The notes under the pieces were generated by a model. It saw only the letters and a list, made by a program, of their open reading frames with translations. It ran no database searches and had not been told where the DNA came from. A stretch of 63,944 nt of DNA, from the NCBI RefSeq assembly GCF_002506585.1, contig NZ_DAXW01000001.1:1-63944 (forward strand), in the 5' to 3' direction. Position numbers and translations under genes: made by a program. Below are positions 40,694 to 48,755 of the stretch, one piece after another. Numbering within the stretch: position 1 is the stretch's first letter; every line of letters begins with the position of its first letter. The DNA comes from Methanoculleus sp. UBA430 (GTDB lineage: Archaea > Halobacteriota > Methanomicrobia > Methanomicrobiales > Methanoculleaceae).

Positions 40694-41439
40694 GAGAACT
40701 CCTCCAGTCTCCGGATTGCAGACTCGGTCCAGATCGTCAGGCGTCCTGCCTGCGTGCCGGGTGCTAAGAGTTCGGTGTTCAGCTGGTTGACCGCCACGGC
40801 ATCGACGCCGGCAAGGTTCCGGGCCGCCCGGAGCGGTTCGCTCCCGGTGACGATGAGGACACTCTTGCGCTGCTTGTAGCGGCGGCCACGCATGGTACCG
40901 CGTCCCGCACGGACCTTTCTGCTGTCCTTCGCCCGCTCGACGTCGGCATAGACCCCGAGGGCGGAGAGCGCCGAGATGACATCGCCCGTCCGGACGACCT
41001 CTTCAAACCGGTCCTCGAAGACCAGCGGGAGTTCACCCGAAAAGAGGTGCCCGCGTCCCCGGACGAGGTCCTGGTACGTGCTGGCTGCGACGGCAGACCG
41101 GAAGGCCTTGCGCTTCTCTTTCCGGTTGATCTCCTTGACGAGGATCTTTGCGACCTTCGGGGGATGTGCTGCACGCCCACCGGTTGCTTGCGGCACTCGT
41201 GCCACCTTGCTGCCGTTCTTCAGACGGGGGACCTGAGCGACACCCCGGCCGCTACCCCACGACTCTGCCGAGGTGCGGATCCCGGCATAGGGGTCTGTCC
41301 CATGCGGCTGGAACCGGGTGCTCTGGAGCGCGAGGACAGCCCGCTTAATCAGGTCGGGCCTGTACTCTTCATTAAAGATTTCCGGGAGATCGATCTCGTG
41401 GGCGATCTCGCCTGTCAGTGTTCGAACCTGTGCCTTCAT
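40690..41439 (-). CDS. rpl4: 50S ribosomal protein L4 (uL4)
   Basis: Archaeal/eukaryotic-type uL4 contacts the exit tunnel through its long loop. The 249 residues include MKAQVRTLTGEIAHEIDLPE and the tunnel loop SAESWGSGRGVAQVPRLKNG, followed by the RAAHPPKVAKILVKEINRKE region. It starts six bases after L3. The end overlaps L23 by four bases. Confidence 0.96.
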   Translation of the reverse strand: MKAQVRTLTGEIAHEIDLPEIFNEEYRPDLIKRAVLALQSTRFQPHGTDPYAGIRTSAESWGSGRGVAQVPRLKNGSKVARVPQATGGRAAHPPKVAKILVKEINRKEKRKAFRSAVAASTYQDLVRGRGHLFSGELPLVFEDRFEEVVRTGDVISALSALGVYADVERAKDSRKVRAGRGTMRGRRYKQRKSVLIVTGSEPLRAARNLAGVDAVAVNQLNTELLAPGTQAGRLTIWTESAIRRLEEFS

Positions 41440-41445
41440 CGCTGC

Positions 41446-42459
41446 TCACCCCTGCTGGCTCTGCGCGCTGACGAAACTGATCGCCGGCGTGCGGACGGTG
41501 TGTTCACCCTGCCGTATTGCGGACCGGATCCGGACCAGGCGCTTGTTCGGTCCCGGGACGGAACCCTTGATCAAGACGTAGGGACCACGCACAAGGCCGT
41601 AGTGGAGGAATCCGCCTGCCGGCGTTATGTCGGCGCCGTCGGTGCCGACCTTTAAGATGCGCTTGTTGAACTCGGTGCGCTGCTGGTAGCCCATCTGGCC
41701 CATCTGGGGCACCTGCCACCGAACATGGTGCGGATGCCACGGACCGAGGTTGCCGATGTGGCGCTTCTTGCCGCCACGGGAGTGCTTCCGCTTCCGGACC
41801 TGAACGCCCCAGCGCTTGACGGGGCCTTCCGTGCCCTTACCGGTGGTAACAGCGGTCACATCGACGTATTCGCCGACCTCGAGGTTGCCGGAGATCGTAA
41901 TCTCTTTTCCAAGAATTCCGGCGGCGTAGGCGATCTGATCGTCAAGGTTTCCGCCGGCGATCCGCATCTCCATCAGGTCGGGAACTTTCTTCGGAACGCC
42001 GGTGATCTCCATGGGCCGGGTGTAGGCCAGAGCGTAGAGTTCAGCGACCTTGCCCTCACCGATCGCATTCTTGATAGCATCGAGGGCGGCAGCGGTGTCG
42101 TGGTTCTTCGGGACGTTGATGCGGCGGGACAACTCCTCGTCGAGGTCGGTCGTCCAGGCCTCGGTCAGCGCGTGCTTTCCGTAGGTATCCTCGCTGTATG
42201 CGCGCACCCCCGCCACCCGCATGGGCGGGACCTCAACCACGGTCACCGGCACCATCACGTCCTTGCCTTCGGTGGGACTGCTTTTGTGGTCGTCCACCAT
42301 GATGACGTGGGTCATCCCCACTTTGTACCCTGCAAATCCCTGCACAGCCGGGGATCCCGCGTACTTCGGCCATGAACCGTAGCGGGGAACCGGGCTCTTT
42401 GCCCGCTTTCTCGGGCTGTACGCGAGGGATCCTCTGCGTGGCCTGTTAATCTTCGGCAT
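41446..42459 (-). CDS. rpl3: 50S ribosomal protein L3 (uL3)
   Basis: uL3 is an early large-subunit assembly protein near the peptidyl-transferase centre. The 337 residues start MPKINRPRRGSLAYSPRKRA, with GFAGYKVGMTHVIMVDDHKS, the GKGTEGPVKRWGVQVRKRKH block and GNLGPWHPHHVRWQVPQMGQ, all archaeal/eukaryotic hallmarks. It is the first gene of the superoperon that continues without breaks to secY. Its upstream region is an 818-base gene-free stretch with many potential hairpins. Confidence 0.97.
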   Translation of the reverse strand: MPKINRPRRGSLAYSPRKRAKSPVPRYGSWPKYAGSPAVQGFAGYKVGMTHVIMVDDHKSSPTEGKDVMVPVTVVEVPPMRVAGVRAYSEDTYGKHALTEAWTTDLDEELSRRINVPKNHDTAAALDAIKNAIGEGKVAELYALAYTRPMEITGVPKKVPDLMEMRIAGGNLDDQIAYAAGILGKEITISGNLEVGEYVDVTAVTTGKGTEGPVKRWGVQVRKRKHSRGGKKRHIGNLGPWHPHHVRWQVPQMGQMGYQQRTEFNKRILKVGTDGADITPAGGFLHYGLVRGPYVLIKGSVPGPNKRLVRIRSAIRQGEHTVRTPAISFVSAQSQQG

Positions 42460-43277
42460 GTTTCAATCAACCCTTCGTGCATTGTAGTGCGATACATCGC
42501 TCCTGAGAGCGGTGCTCGACGCCGAATTCCGTGCCGGACGTGCCGGCACGATCGGTCTTCTGACGAACCCGTAGATTCGGGGCAGGATATCGAACGCCGC
42601 GCCATTACGGCGCGACGCGAAGGGAAACAGTTGATGGAGGCAGCGGGGAGCGAGAAGGCGCAGAGACGTCCGTCTCCGCGCCTTCCGATCGCTCATCTCC
42701 GTTGCCGGCCCGGTGTGCACCGGGCGTGGTTCCAGTCTTCGCCAATAGATCCTGACACTTTGACGCTCCCGGGAAGGGGGTTCCCGGAACCGGGCGCGCT
42801 GCACTGGCGTTGGCCCAACGTCTCGATCAGATCCAGCTCCTGTCATCCCGTTGTGACGAGCACAACTCCATATCGACATCGGCCCTCCATGAGGAGGTTC
42901 GATCGTTGCTTTGTCTGGTACCCCCTACACTGCCCCGCCGCGAGTCTCTGATCCGCGTATGAAGCGAAACCGGAGAGATCCCCGAGATCAGAGGCACGTG
43001 CAGTGCCGGTTATCTCGTGGATCAGGGCGGAGCAATGGAGAGCGGTTTCTTAAACATTACTTAAAATTGGATATAAACCTTGTCATCCAATTTCCCGGAA
43101 ACCCGGACAAAACGGATATCTGCTGCATGTCCGGCATTAATTCGGCGAACTGAGCTGCCCGGGGGATGAACGAAGGGCCGCGAGTGGGCCGCTCGCAGGC
43201 ACCCAGCGGGAAGACCCCGGCCCGCAGGACTCCCGACACGACCGCGCCGGCATAAGCCCGCGCGCCAGGGAACACCA
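42460..43277. other. Long gene-free, hairpin-rich region upstream of the ribosomal superoperon
   Basis: No gene is convincing on either strand. Perfect inverted repeats are dense: GTGCCGGCAC (42540-42549), CGCGCC-attac-GGCGCG (42598-42614), a ten-pair imperfect stem (about 42657-42681), CCCGGTG-tg-CACCGGG (42709-42724) and CCGGGAA-ggggg-TTCCCGG (about 42769-42787). A larger two-level stem is at about 42977-43023 (GATCcCCGAGAT against ATCTCGtGGATC enclosing GGCAC-gtgca-GTGCC). A minus-strand TATA-like TTTATATCC at about 43069-43077 could start a leader of nearly 600 bases running into L3. I found no RNase P RNA or 7S RNA hallmark. Confidence 0.5.
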
Positions 43278-43682
43278 TCACCCGAAGTACAGGTCGCCGT
43301 CCTCGTTGATGTAGATCTCGACCGCGTCGCGGACCTGCCTGCCCCTGAACCGGTCGGGGTTAGCGTCCCTGAGCCGGTTAATGAGCGATATCGTATCATA
43401 CTTGACCTTTACCCCCATCTTCTCGGCCTCCGTGTAGATGATCTCAGGCGCCTTGAGCAGGTCGAGGCCGCCCGGAAGCGTGCAGAGGTGCGCCGCGTCG
43501 AGGGTGTAGAGGAACTCGAGCGTCTCACGTGCGCGCGAGATGTTTTCGATGGCGGCCTTTTCGATAGTGCAGACGTTTGCCTTCGAGGTATGGATAATCT
43601 CCGCGATCTGTTGTTGCGTCAGCCCTTTCTTCCGGTAGCGCAGCACTTCCTTCTGGCGATCGGTAAGCAGACCCTGTTTCAT
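43278..43682 (-). CDS. tfx: Tfx-family DNA-binding transcriptional regulator
   Basis: Tfx was described in Methanothermobacter as a DNA-binding protein that recognises the promoter region of the formylmethanofuran dehydrogenase operon. This copy has 134 residues from the ATG at 43682 (MKQGLLTDRQKEVLRYRKKG). It has a helix-turn-helix (LTQQQIAEIIHTSKANVCTI) and the acidic regulatory part ending YINEDGDLYFG. A longer start giving a hydrophobic N-terminus (FKLNVIIYIS) runs through the promoter and is rejected. It is divergent from mtd with 143 bases between the starts, so it may control mtd and itself. Confidence 0.9.
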   Translation of the reverse strand: MKQGLLTDRQKEVLRYRKKGLTQQQIAEIIHTSKANVCTIEKAAIENISRARETLEFLYTLDAAHLCTLPGGLDLLKAPEIIYTEAEKMGVKVKYDTISLINRLRDANPDRFRGRQVRDAVEIYINEDGDLYFG

Positions 43683-43770
43683 TAGGGAAATATATATAAT
43701 CACATTCAATTTAAACACTTCCCCTTAACTTCACCCACTCCAGGGAGAGGTTTCGGGCCATTTCAAAACG

Positions 43771-43816
43771 TTTATATGAGAACTTGGCGATACTATCGTG
43801 TTCTCAAATTTTGAGA
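43771..43816 (+). promoter_or_regulatory. mtd promoter with overlapping inverted repeats
   Basis: The TATA box TTTATATG (43771-43778) is directly followed by an inverted repeat, GAGAAC (43778-43783) to GTTCTC (43800-43805), that spans from the TATA box to the expected start of transcription. A second perfect repeat, TCTCAAA-T-TTTGAGA (43802-43816), overlaps the ribosome-binding site region. Both look like operator sites. A regulator such as the neighbouring Tfx is a candidate, unproven. Confidence 0.5.
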
Positions 43817-43825
43817 GGTGTTAAA

Positions 43826-44668
43826 GTGGTTGTTAAAGTAGGAATTGCAAAACTGGGAAATATCGCCAGCGGTGTAATGGGTGAACTCCTTCTCGACGAG
43901 CGCGCCGACCGTGAGGACATCATCACGTTCATGGCGACCTCCGGCACGAAACTGCAGCCCGAGGACATCGACCGCGTGGTCAGCAACATGAAGGCATGGG
44001 GCCCGGACTTCTGTATCGTCGTCTCCCCGAACGGCGTCCTCCCCGGACCTGTAAAGGCCCGTGAAGACCTCGCAGCGGCCGGAATTCCCTGCGTTGTCAT
44101 CACCGACGACGTCACCACCAAGAAGGAGCAGTTTGAGGCGCTCAAGGCGAGCAACTTCGGCTACATCATCATGAAGGCCGACGCCATGATCGGCGCCCGC
44201 CGTGAGTTCCTCGACCCCATCGAGATGGCGGACTACAATGGAAACCTCGTCAAGGTCCTCGCTATCACCGGCGCGTTCCGGAAGATGCAGACGGAGCTCG
44301 ACAAGGTCATCGACCAGGTCAAGGCAGGCAAGAAGGGCGCGGACCTCGCGCTCCCGAAGGTCGTCATGACCTCCGACAAGGCGGTCGAGGGCGAGTTCAG
44401 CAACCCCTACGCGCTCGCGAAGGCCCGCGCGGCTTACGAGATCGCCCAGGCGGTTGCAGGCGTCAACGTCAAGGGCTGCTTCATGACGAAGGAGTGGGAG
44501 AAGTACATCCCGATCGTCACGAGCGCCCACGAGATGATGCGCCAGGCGATGATCCTCTGCGAGGAAGCACGCAACCTCGAGAAGAGTGTGGACGCGGTCA
44601 TCAGGAAGCCCCACAAGAAGACCGGCGAGATCGTCTCGAAAACTGCGCTCATCAGCAAGCCCGAGTAA
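43826..44668 (+). CDS. mtd: F420-dependent methylenetetrahydromethanopterin dehydrogenase
   Basis: Mtd reduces methenyl-H4MPT to methylene-H4MPT with reduced F420 in the CO2-reduction pathway. From the GTG at 43826 it has 280 residues and the family N-terminus VVKVGIAKLGNIASGVMGEL; a GAGAGGTG ribosome-binding site lies six to thirteen bases upstream. Typical blocks are LLDERADREDIITFMATSGT, KLQPEDIDRVV and YIIMKADAMIGARREFLDPI. Codon use is strongly biased, in line with high expression. It stands alone, divergent from tfx, and ends before a T-run at 44684-44689. Confidence 0.96.
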   Translation: MVVKVGIAKLGNIASGVMGELLLDERADREDIITFMATSGTKLQPEDIDRVVSNMKAWGPDFCIVVSPNGVLPGPVKAREDLAAAGIPCVVITDDVTTKKEQFEALKASNFGYIIMKADAMIGARREFLDPIEMADYNGNLVKVLAITGAFRKMQTELDKVIDQVKAGKKGADLALPKVVMTSDKAVEGEFSNPYALAKARAAYEIAQAVAGVNVKGCFMTKEWEKYIPIVTSAHEMMRQAMILCEEARNLEKSVDAVIRKPHKKTGEIVSKTALISKPE

Positions 44669-44681
44669 ATCCAATACCAGT

Positions 44682-44690
44682 CTATTTTTT
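44682..44690 (+). terminator. T-run terminator after mtd
   Basis: A TATTTTTT tract begins about 14 bases after the mtd stop, the usual archaeal termination signal. The remaining bases up to the convergent aldehyde dehydrogenase gene hold nothing recognisable. Confidence 0.5.
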
Positions 44691-44856
44691 GCATCGTTTG
44701 TGAGCGACTGCTGCCGCAGGGCTCCCTGGAGCAGCGGCACGAATGAGTCAACCCGTAACGCACGCTTGAGCCTTCCCCGGATGGACAGCCCGAACAGGGA
44801 TCCAGAAGATATCGGACCAATGCGAGAGGACAGGAACCCGGGTCGATCCTTGCCGC

Positions 44857-46278
44857 CTACGGAGAGAAGACCATCATCCGTTCTTCAGTCATCTCTTCGA
44901 TAGCATACTTCGGCCCTTCACGCCCGATCCCCGAACCTCGGACCCCGCCGTACGGAGCGTGGTCCATCCGGAACGTCGAGACGTCGTTGATCACCAGCCC
45001 GCCGACCCGGATGCCGGCAAACGCCTGTGCGATCCTCCGGGCATCATGGGTGAAGAGGCCGGCCTGCAGACCGTAGTCAGAGTCGTTTGCGAGTGCAATC
45101 GCCTCTTCAAAGGTATCGTAGGGGGTGACCGTCACCACCGGGGCGAAGACTTCGGTCCGGTTCACCTCCATATCCGGGGTCGTGTCGAGGAGGACTGTAG
45201 GGTAAAAGAGCGGACCCTCACAGCTCCCGCCCGTGATCGCCCTCGCACCCTTCCCGACCGCGTCCTGCACCTTTGCAAACGCCGTCCCGGCAGCCTCCCC
45301 CGTTATCATCGGCCCCACGGCAGTTCCGGGCTCGCGCGGGTCGCCGACGGTGAGGGCACGGACCCGGTCGACGAGCAGCGCGAGCGCCTCCTCGAAGATC
45401 GGCCGGTGGAGGTAGACCCGCTGCACCGAGATGCAAGCCTGGCCGGCGTTGGAAAATCCGCCGGCGACGATCCGGCCGACCGCGAAGGGGATATCGGCAT
45501 CTTCGTGAACTATCACAGCCGCATTGCCGCCAAGTTCCAGCCCGACCCTTTTCCGGCCCGCGATGCCGCGAAGGTGCCACCCAATGGCCGGGCTTCCGGT
45601 GAAACTCAGGCAGGCGATCCGGTCGTCCTGCACCATCCGCTCGGCAAGCTCGCTTCGACAGGGGACGACACTGATTGCCGCCGGGGGAAACCCGGCGTCA
45701 AGCATCAGTTCCCCGAACATCAACGCGGAGATCGGGGTTGCCGACGCGGGTTTGAGGACGATGGAGTCCCCGGCGGCGATGGCCGGCCCGAGTTTGTGAC
45801 AGGCGAGGTTGAGCGGAAAGTTGAACGGTGTGATCGCGAGCACCGGGCCAAGCGGGAACCGGCGGATACATCCAATCCGCCCTTCACCGCCCTCGTTCCA
45901 GTCGAGAGGGAGGATCGTGCCGTCGATTCGGCGCGCTTCCTCGGCAGAGACCTCGATCGTCTCTCTGGCACGCAGAACCTCGCCCTCTGCAAGAGCCCGG
46001 GTCTTTCCCGCTTCGAGGACGATCGTCTCCACAAACTCCGCCGCGTGTTCCCGGAGCAGATCAGCAAGGGCATAGAGGATCTCGGACCGGCGGTGGGCCG
46101 GAAGATGCCGGGTGAGAGAGAAGCCTGCCGCTGCGGATCGAAGGGCGTCCTCGATATCCACGCTCCCGGCAAGGCAGACCCGGCCGACCGTCTCCCGGGT
46201 GTAGGGGAAACGGACATCCAGGATCTCATTGCTCGCTCGCCACTCCCCACCGACAAGGAATTCGCGCGCGCCCGTCAT
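44857..46278 (-). CDS. NAD(P)-dependent aldehyde dehydrogenase family protein
   Basis: The 473-residue product is an aldehyde dehydrogenase with an intact active site: the general base glutamate in LELGGNAAVIVHEDAD and the catalytic cysteine in NAGQACISVQRVYLHR. The cofactor region is VLAITPFNFPLNLACHKLGP followed by SIVLKPASATPISAL. It resembles the archaeal lactaldehyde/glyceraldehyde-3-phosphate dehydrogenase branch; CofA, which makes lactate for F420 side-chain synthesis, belongs to this group, so that role is possible but not shown. It lies 25 bases downstream of a GalT-like gene on the same strand, and the two are likely cotranscribed. Confidence 0.88.
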   Translation of the reverse strand: MTGAREFLVGGEWRASNEILDVRFPYTRETVGRVCLAGSVDIEDALRSAAAGFSLTRHLPAHRRSEILYALADLLREHAAEFVETIVLEAGKTRALAEGEVLRARETIEVSAEEARRIDGTILPLDWNEGGEGRIGCIRRFPLGPVLAITPFNFPLNLACHKLGPAIAAGDSIVLKPASATPISALMFGELMLDAGFPPAAISVVPCRSELAERMVQDDRIACLSFTGSPAIGWHLRGIAGRKRVGLELGGNAAVIVHEDADIPFAVGRIVAGGFSNAGQACISVQRVYLHRPIFEEALALLVDRVRALTVGDPREPGTAVGPMITGEAAGTAFAKVQDAVGKGARAITGGSCEGPLFYPTVLLDTTPDMEVNRTEVFAPVVTVTPYDTFEEAIALANDSDYGLQAGLFTHDARRIAQAFAGIRVGGLVINDVSTFRMDHAPYGGVRGSGIGREGPKYAIEEMTEERMMVFSP

Positions 46279-46303
46279 GGTAAAGAATCGGCACTGGACG
46301 GAA

Positions 46304-47233
46304 TCAACCTTTCTCCCGGAAGAGGGGGCCCACGTCCTCGGGGAGGGTCAGAATGACCGGTTCCTGGTGCAGCCGCTCCATGAACGCCGAGTCGCACATG
46401 GAGAGGCTGTTTGGATTTAGCCGTGCGATGAGGGAACAGAAGGCCCGGTGACCCTGCCCCGCACGGGGAGCATCGAAGAAGATCGAGACGTTGAAGGCGT
46501 GCGTGCCGAGGCTCCGGTAGAAGGCGACGACCCGGAGGATCCCGGCGGCCAGCGGCTCGACATACGGCCCGAGTTCGGCAAGCGTCGATACCGGGAGGAT
46601 CCCCCGGACCTCCCGCTCGCCGAGGGGGACGGGGCTTGCCGACCAGAAGATCTCGTCCTCGAAGAGGAACCGGTCCGAGGTGCGCTCGTGCTCCACGAGG
46701 TCGTCCCAGTAGAGGCGGCCGTGGTCGGCGAGGTACCGGCGGCCACCGGAGATATAGAGGTCCGCAAGGCGGGCGGGCTCCCGGTCGGCCAGACCCTGCA
46801 GGTGCGGGTGGACGATGCTTGCACCGGCTGAAGGGAGGTAGTTCCAGTTGATGGTCGCGTAGCCCGGTCCCCGGGCGAGGGCTTCCGCCGTACCGGATAT
46901 GGCGTCGGCAAGGGTCCTCTGGTCGAATGGACCTGCCGTATCGTGATCGGGCGTGATCACCGTGACCACATGGTGCTCGGCGTAAGGGTAGAGGTTCGGG
47001 AACGTCACGCTCTTCCCGCACCGGAGCCGGGTGCCGTCCGCGAACGTCGGGGTAGATGTTTCTATGGCGTTGGGGCAGAACGGGCAGCCGTCACGGGAGC
47101 AGGGCAGGGCTGGGAAGGCGTCGATCCGTCGTTCGACCCGGACGGGACTGATCCGGCACCGGATGCCGGTGAGTGACTCCCGGCGGTACTGGAGAACTCC
47201 CCGATCGGTCCGAATCTCGCGAGTGGTGAACAT
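46304..47233 (-). CDS. Galactose-1-phosphate uridylyltransferase-like protein (HIT superfamily)
   Basis: The 309-residue protein has the GalT layout: a CxxC group early (CSRDGCPFCPN), then a histidine-triad type active site GASIVHPHLQG. Upstream the fold-typical YAEHHVVTVITPDHD is seen. It is likely to transfer a nucleotidyl group to or from a sugar phosphate; the HPHLQ motif differs slightly from the bacterial HPHGQ, so substrate may differ from galactose-1-phosphate. It is in tandem with an aldehyde dehydrogenase. No other Leloir-pathway gene is in the window. Confidence 0.82.
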   Translation of the reverse strand: MFTTREIRTDRGVLQYRRESLTGIRCRISPVRVERRIDAFPALPCSRDGCPFCPNAIETSTPTFADGTRLRCGKSVTFPNLYPYAEHHVVTVITPDHDTAGPFDQRTLADAISGTAEALARGPGYATINWNYLPSAGASIVHPHLQGLADREPARLADLYISGGRRYLADHGRLYWDDLVEHERTSDRFLFEDEIFWSASPVPLGEREVRGILPVSTLAELGPYVEPLAAGILRVVAFYRSLGTHAFNVSIFFDAPRAGQGHRAFCSLIARLNPNSLSMCDSAFMERLHQEPVILTLPEDVGPLFREKG

Positions 47234-47377
47234 GGCCTTTTGTAATCCGATTGGCGCGCCGACCGTATAAAACTCTGTCCGGGTTGCGGGGAACGAAAGC
47301 CGAAGGCTCCGGGAGATGTGGAAGCGGGCGGAAGAGCCGGGAATACCGGGCCGGCACGAAATGATCCCGGGATCGTG

Positions 47378-47390
47378 GATAAAAAAAAGA
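47378..47390 (-). terminator. T-run terminator after mer
   Basis: Eight As on the + strand, read as Us in the mer transcript, lie about 20 bases beyond the mer stop. There is no strong hairpin. It closes the single-gene mer transcript. Confidence 0.55.
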
Positions 47391-47408
47391 TGAGTGCTGT
47401 CTCCTGAC

Positions 47409-48401
47409 TTATACGACGTACTTGCCGAGGAGGCGGATGGAGTTGGTCATGTCGGGGCCGAGAGGCGAGCCGAAGATGATCTGGGTAACTCCGGACTTTG
47501 CGAGGTCTTCGCACTTCTGCTTGACCATGTCGGGGGTTCCGGCGATGGTGAAGGCGTCGATCTCCGCGTCGCCGACGAGTCCGCCGACGGTCTTGAAGTC
47601 AAAGCGGCCGAGCGCTTCCTTGATCTTCGCGACGTTGGCGAGGTCGAGTCCGTGACGCTGGAGGAGCGCGGGCGGGGAGCCTGCGGCGATGAATGCGGCC
47701 ACAATCTTTGCGGCGTTCCGGGCCTTCTTCTCGTTCATGTCGATGGACATGGCGGTGTAGGCACCGACGTCGAACGTCTTCTTGCCGACTTTCTCCATGG
47801 CTCCCTTGATGATCGGGATCGCGATGTCGAAGTCCTTGGGATTCGATGCGTTGATCAGGGCGCCGTCACCGATCGTGCCGGCGAGCTCGAGCACCTTGGG
47901 TCCCTGGGCACCGATGTAGACCGGGATGCCCTTCTTGCCGGGCAGGGTGACACCGGTCAGCTTGGCACCGTCGTAGTCGAAGAACTCCATGTTGCCGCTC
48001 TTCTTGACCTCTTCACCGGCGAGGAGTTTTCGGATCTGCTCGACGCCTTCCTTCAGGTGGCCGACGGGCTTGACGGGGTCGATGGCGAGCTTCGGGAGGG
48101 TCGAGAGGTCGCCGGGCCCGATACCGAGGACGGCGCGTCCGTCGGAGATCTCGTTTAAGGTAGCCATGAAGGAGGCAATGGCTGCCGGGGTGTCGGTGAA
48201 CGTGTTCATGATACCCGGTCCCATCTTGATCGAGTCGGTGTTTGCCGCGATCATGGCAAGGGTCGGATAGGCATGACGGTTGTTGTAGTGGTTGGTGATC
48301 CAAGCGTAGTCAATATCTTTTGACTCTGCAAGCTTGGTGAACTTCACCACCTGCTTGACATTGATTGCTCCGGGCACAAATTCAATTCCATATGTAGTCA
48401 A
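47409..48401 (-). CDS. mer: F420-dependent methylenetetrahydromethanopterin reductase
   Basis: Mer reduces methylene-H4MPT to methyl-H4MPT, the substrate of Mtr; it belongs to the bacterial-luciferase-like flavin/F420 family. From a TTG at 48401 it has 330 residues starting TTYGIEFVPGAINVKQVVKF, the family norm; GAGGTG seven bases before the TTG is the ribosome-binding site, while the in-frame ATG at 48416 overlaps that site. Family blocks include YAWITNHYNNRHAYPTLAMI, GPGIMNTFTDTP and AVLGIGPGDLSTLPKLAI. It is a single gene with TATA box and T-run terminator. Confidence 0.96.
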   Translation of the reverse strand: MTTYGIEFVPGAINVKQVVKFTKLAESKDIDYAWITNHYNNRHAYPTLAMIAANTDSIKMGPGIMNTFTDTPAAIASFMATLNEISDGRAVLGIGPGDLSTLPKLAIDPVKPVGHLKEGVEQIRKLLAGEEVKKSGNMEFFDYDGAKLTGVTLPGKKGIPVYIGAQGPKVLELAGTIGDGALINASNPKDFDIAIPIIKGAMEKVGKKTFDVGAYTAMSIDMNEKKARNAAKIVAAFIAAGSPPALLQRHGLDLANVAKIKEALGRFDFKTVGGLVGDAEIDAFTIAGTPDMVKQKCEDLAKSGVTQIIFGSPLGPDMTNSIRLLGKYVV

Positions 48402-48435
48402 GGCTATACACCTCAATGAGTAGTTACGTGCCGAG

Positions 48436-48447
48436 AGTTATATATAT
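48436..48447 (-). promoter_or_regulatory. TATA box of mer
   Basis: On the minus strand the stretch reads AATATATATAAC, centred about 40 bases before the TTG start. The expected transcription start is then about 15 bases before the start codon, just ahead of the GAGGTG ribosome-binding site. Confidence 0.5.
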
Positions 48448-48755
48448 TACCATTTTGTGCTCGCCGAACGACACGTACTGCACAGGTACTGCAAAACGGA
48501 GAGATGTAATGTGTTCTCCAGGACATCCGGAGAATTTCCTTCCTAACCCGACGAAGGGCTCCAGCACAAGGGGATGAAACCGAAGGATTCAAATACATTG
48601 CTTTTGAAAACGGATGCGCTCCCGGCCCGGAACGTGACAGAAATATATATGTTCGCCCGCCCACATATTCATCAATGGTTTTGAGTGGCATGCGCGCCCT
48701 TTTCTGCGGCAAAAGCCACTCCGGACATACGACGAGGACGGGGGAGTATAACGGT
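48448..48755. other. Gap between mer and the tubulin-like gene
   Basis: There is no gene here. A plus-strand TATA-like AAATATATATG lies at about 48641-48651. About 27 bases downstream is an ATG at 48675 in frame with the tubulin-like protein, so the annotated start at 48756 could follow an 80-base leader, or translation could begin at 48675 on a leaderless mRNA. Nothing else is recognised. Confidence 0.45.

Noticed and set aside
42463..42879. Minus-strand 138-codon frame upstream of L3.
   Set aside because: Arg/Ser/Pro-rich translation with no family pattern; it overlaps dense hairpins and has no ribosome-binding site.
42460..43277. RNase P RNA or 7S SRP RNA hidden in the gene-free stretch.
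   Set aside because: I could not find the conserved cores of either RNA on either strand; only hairpins without known consensus were seen.
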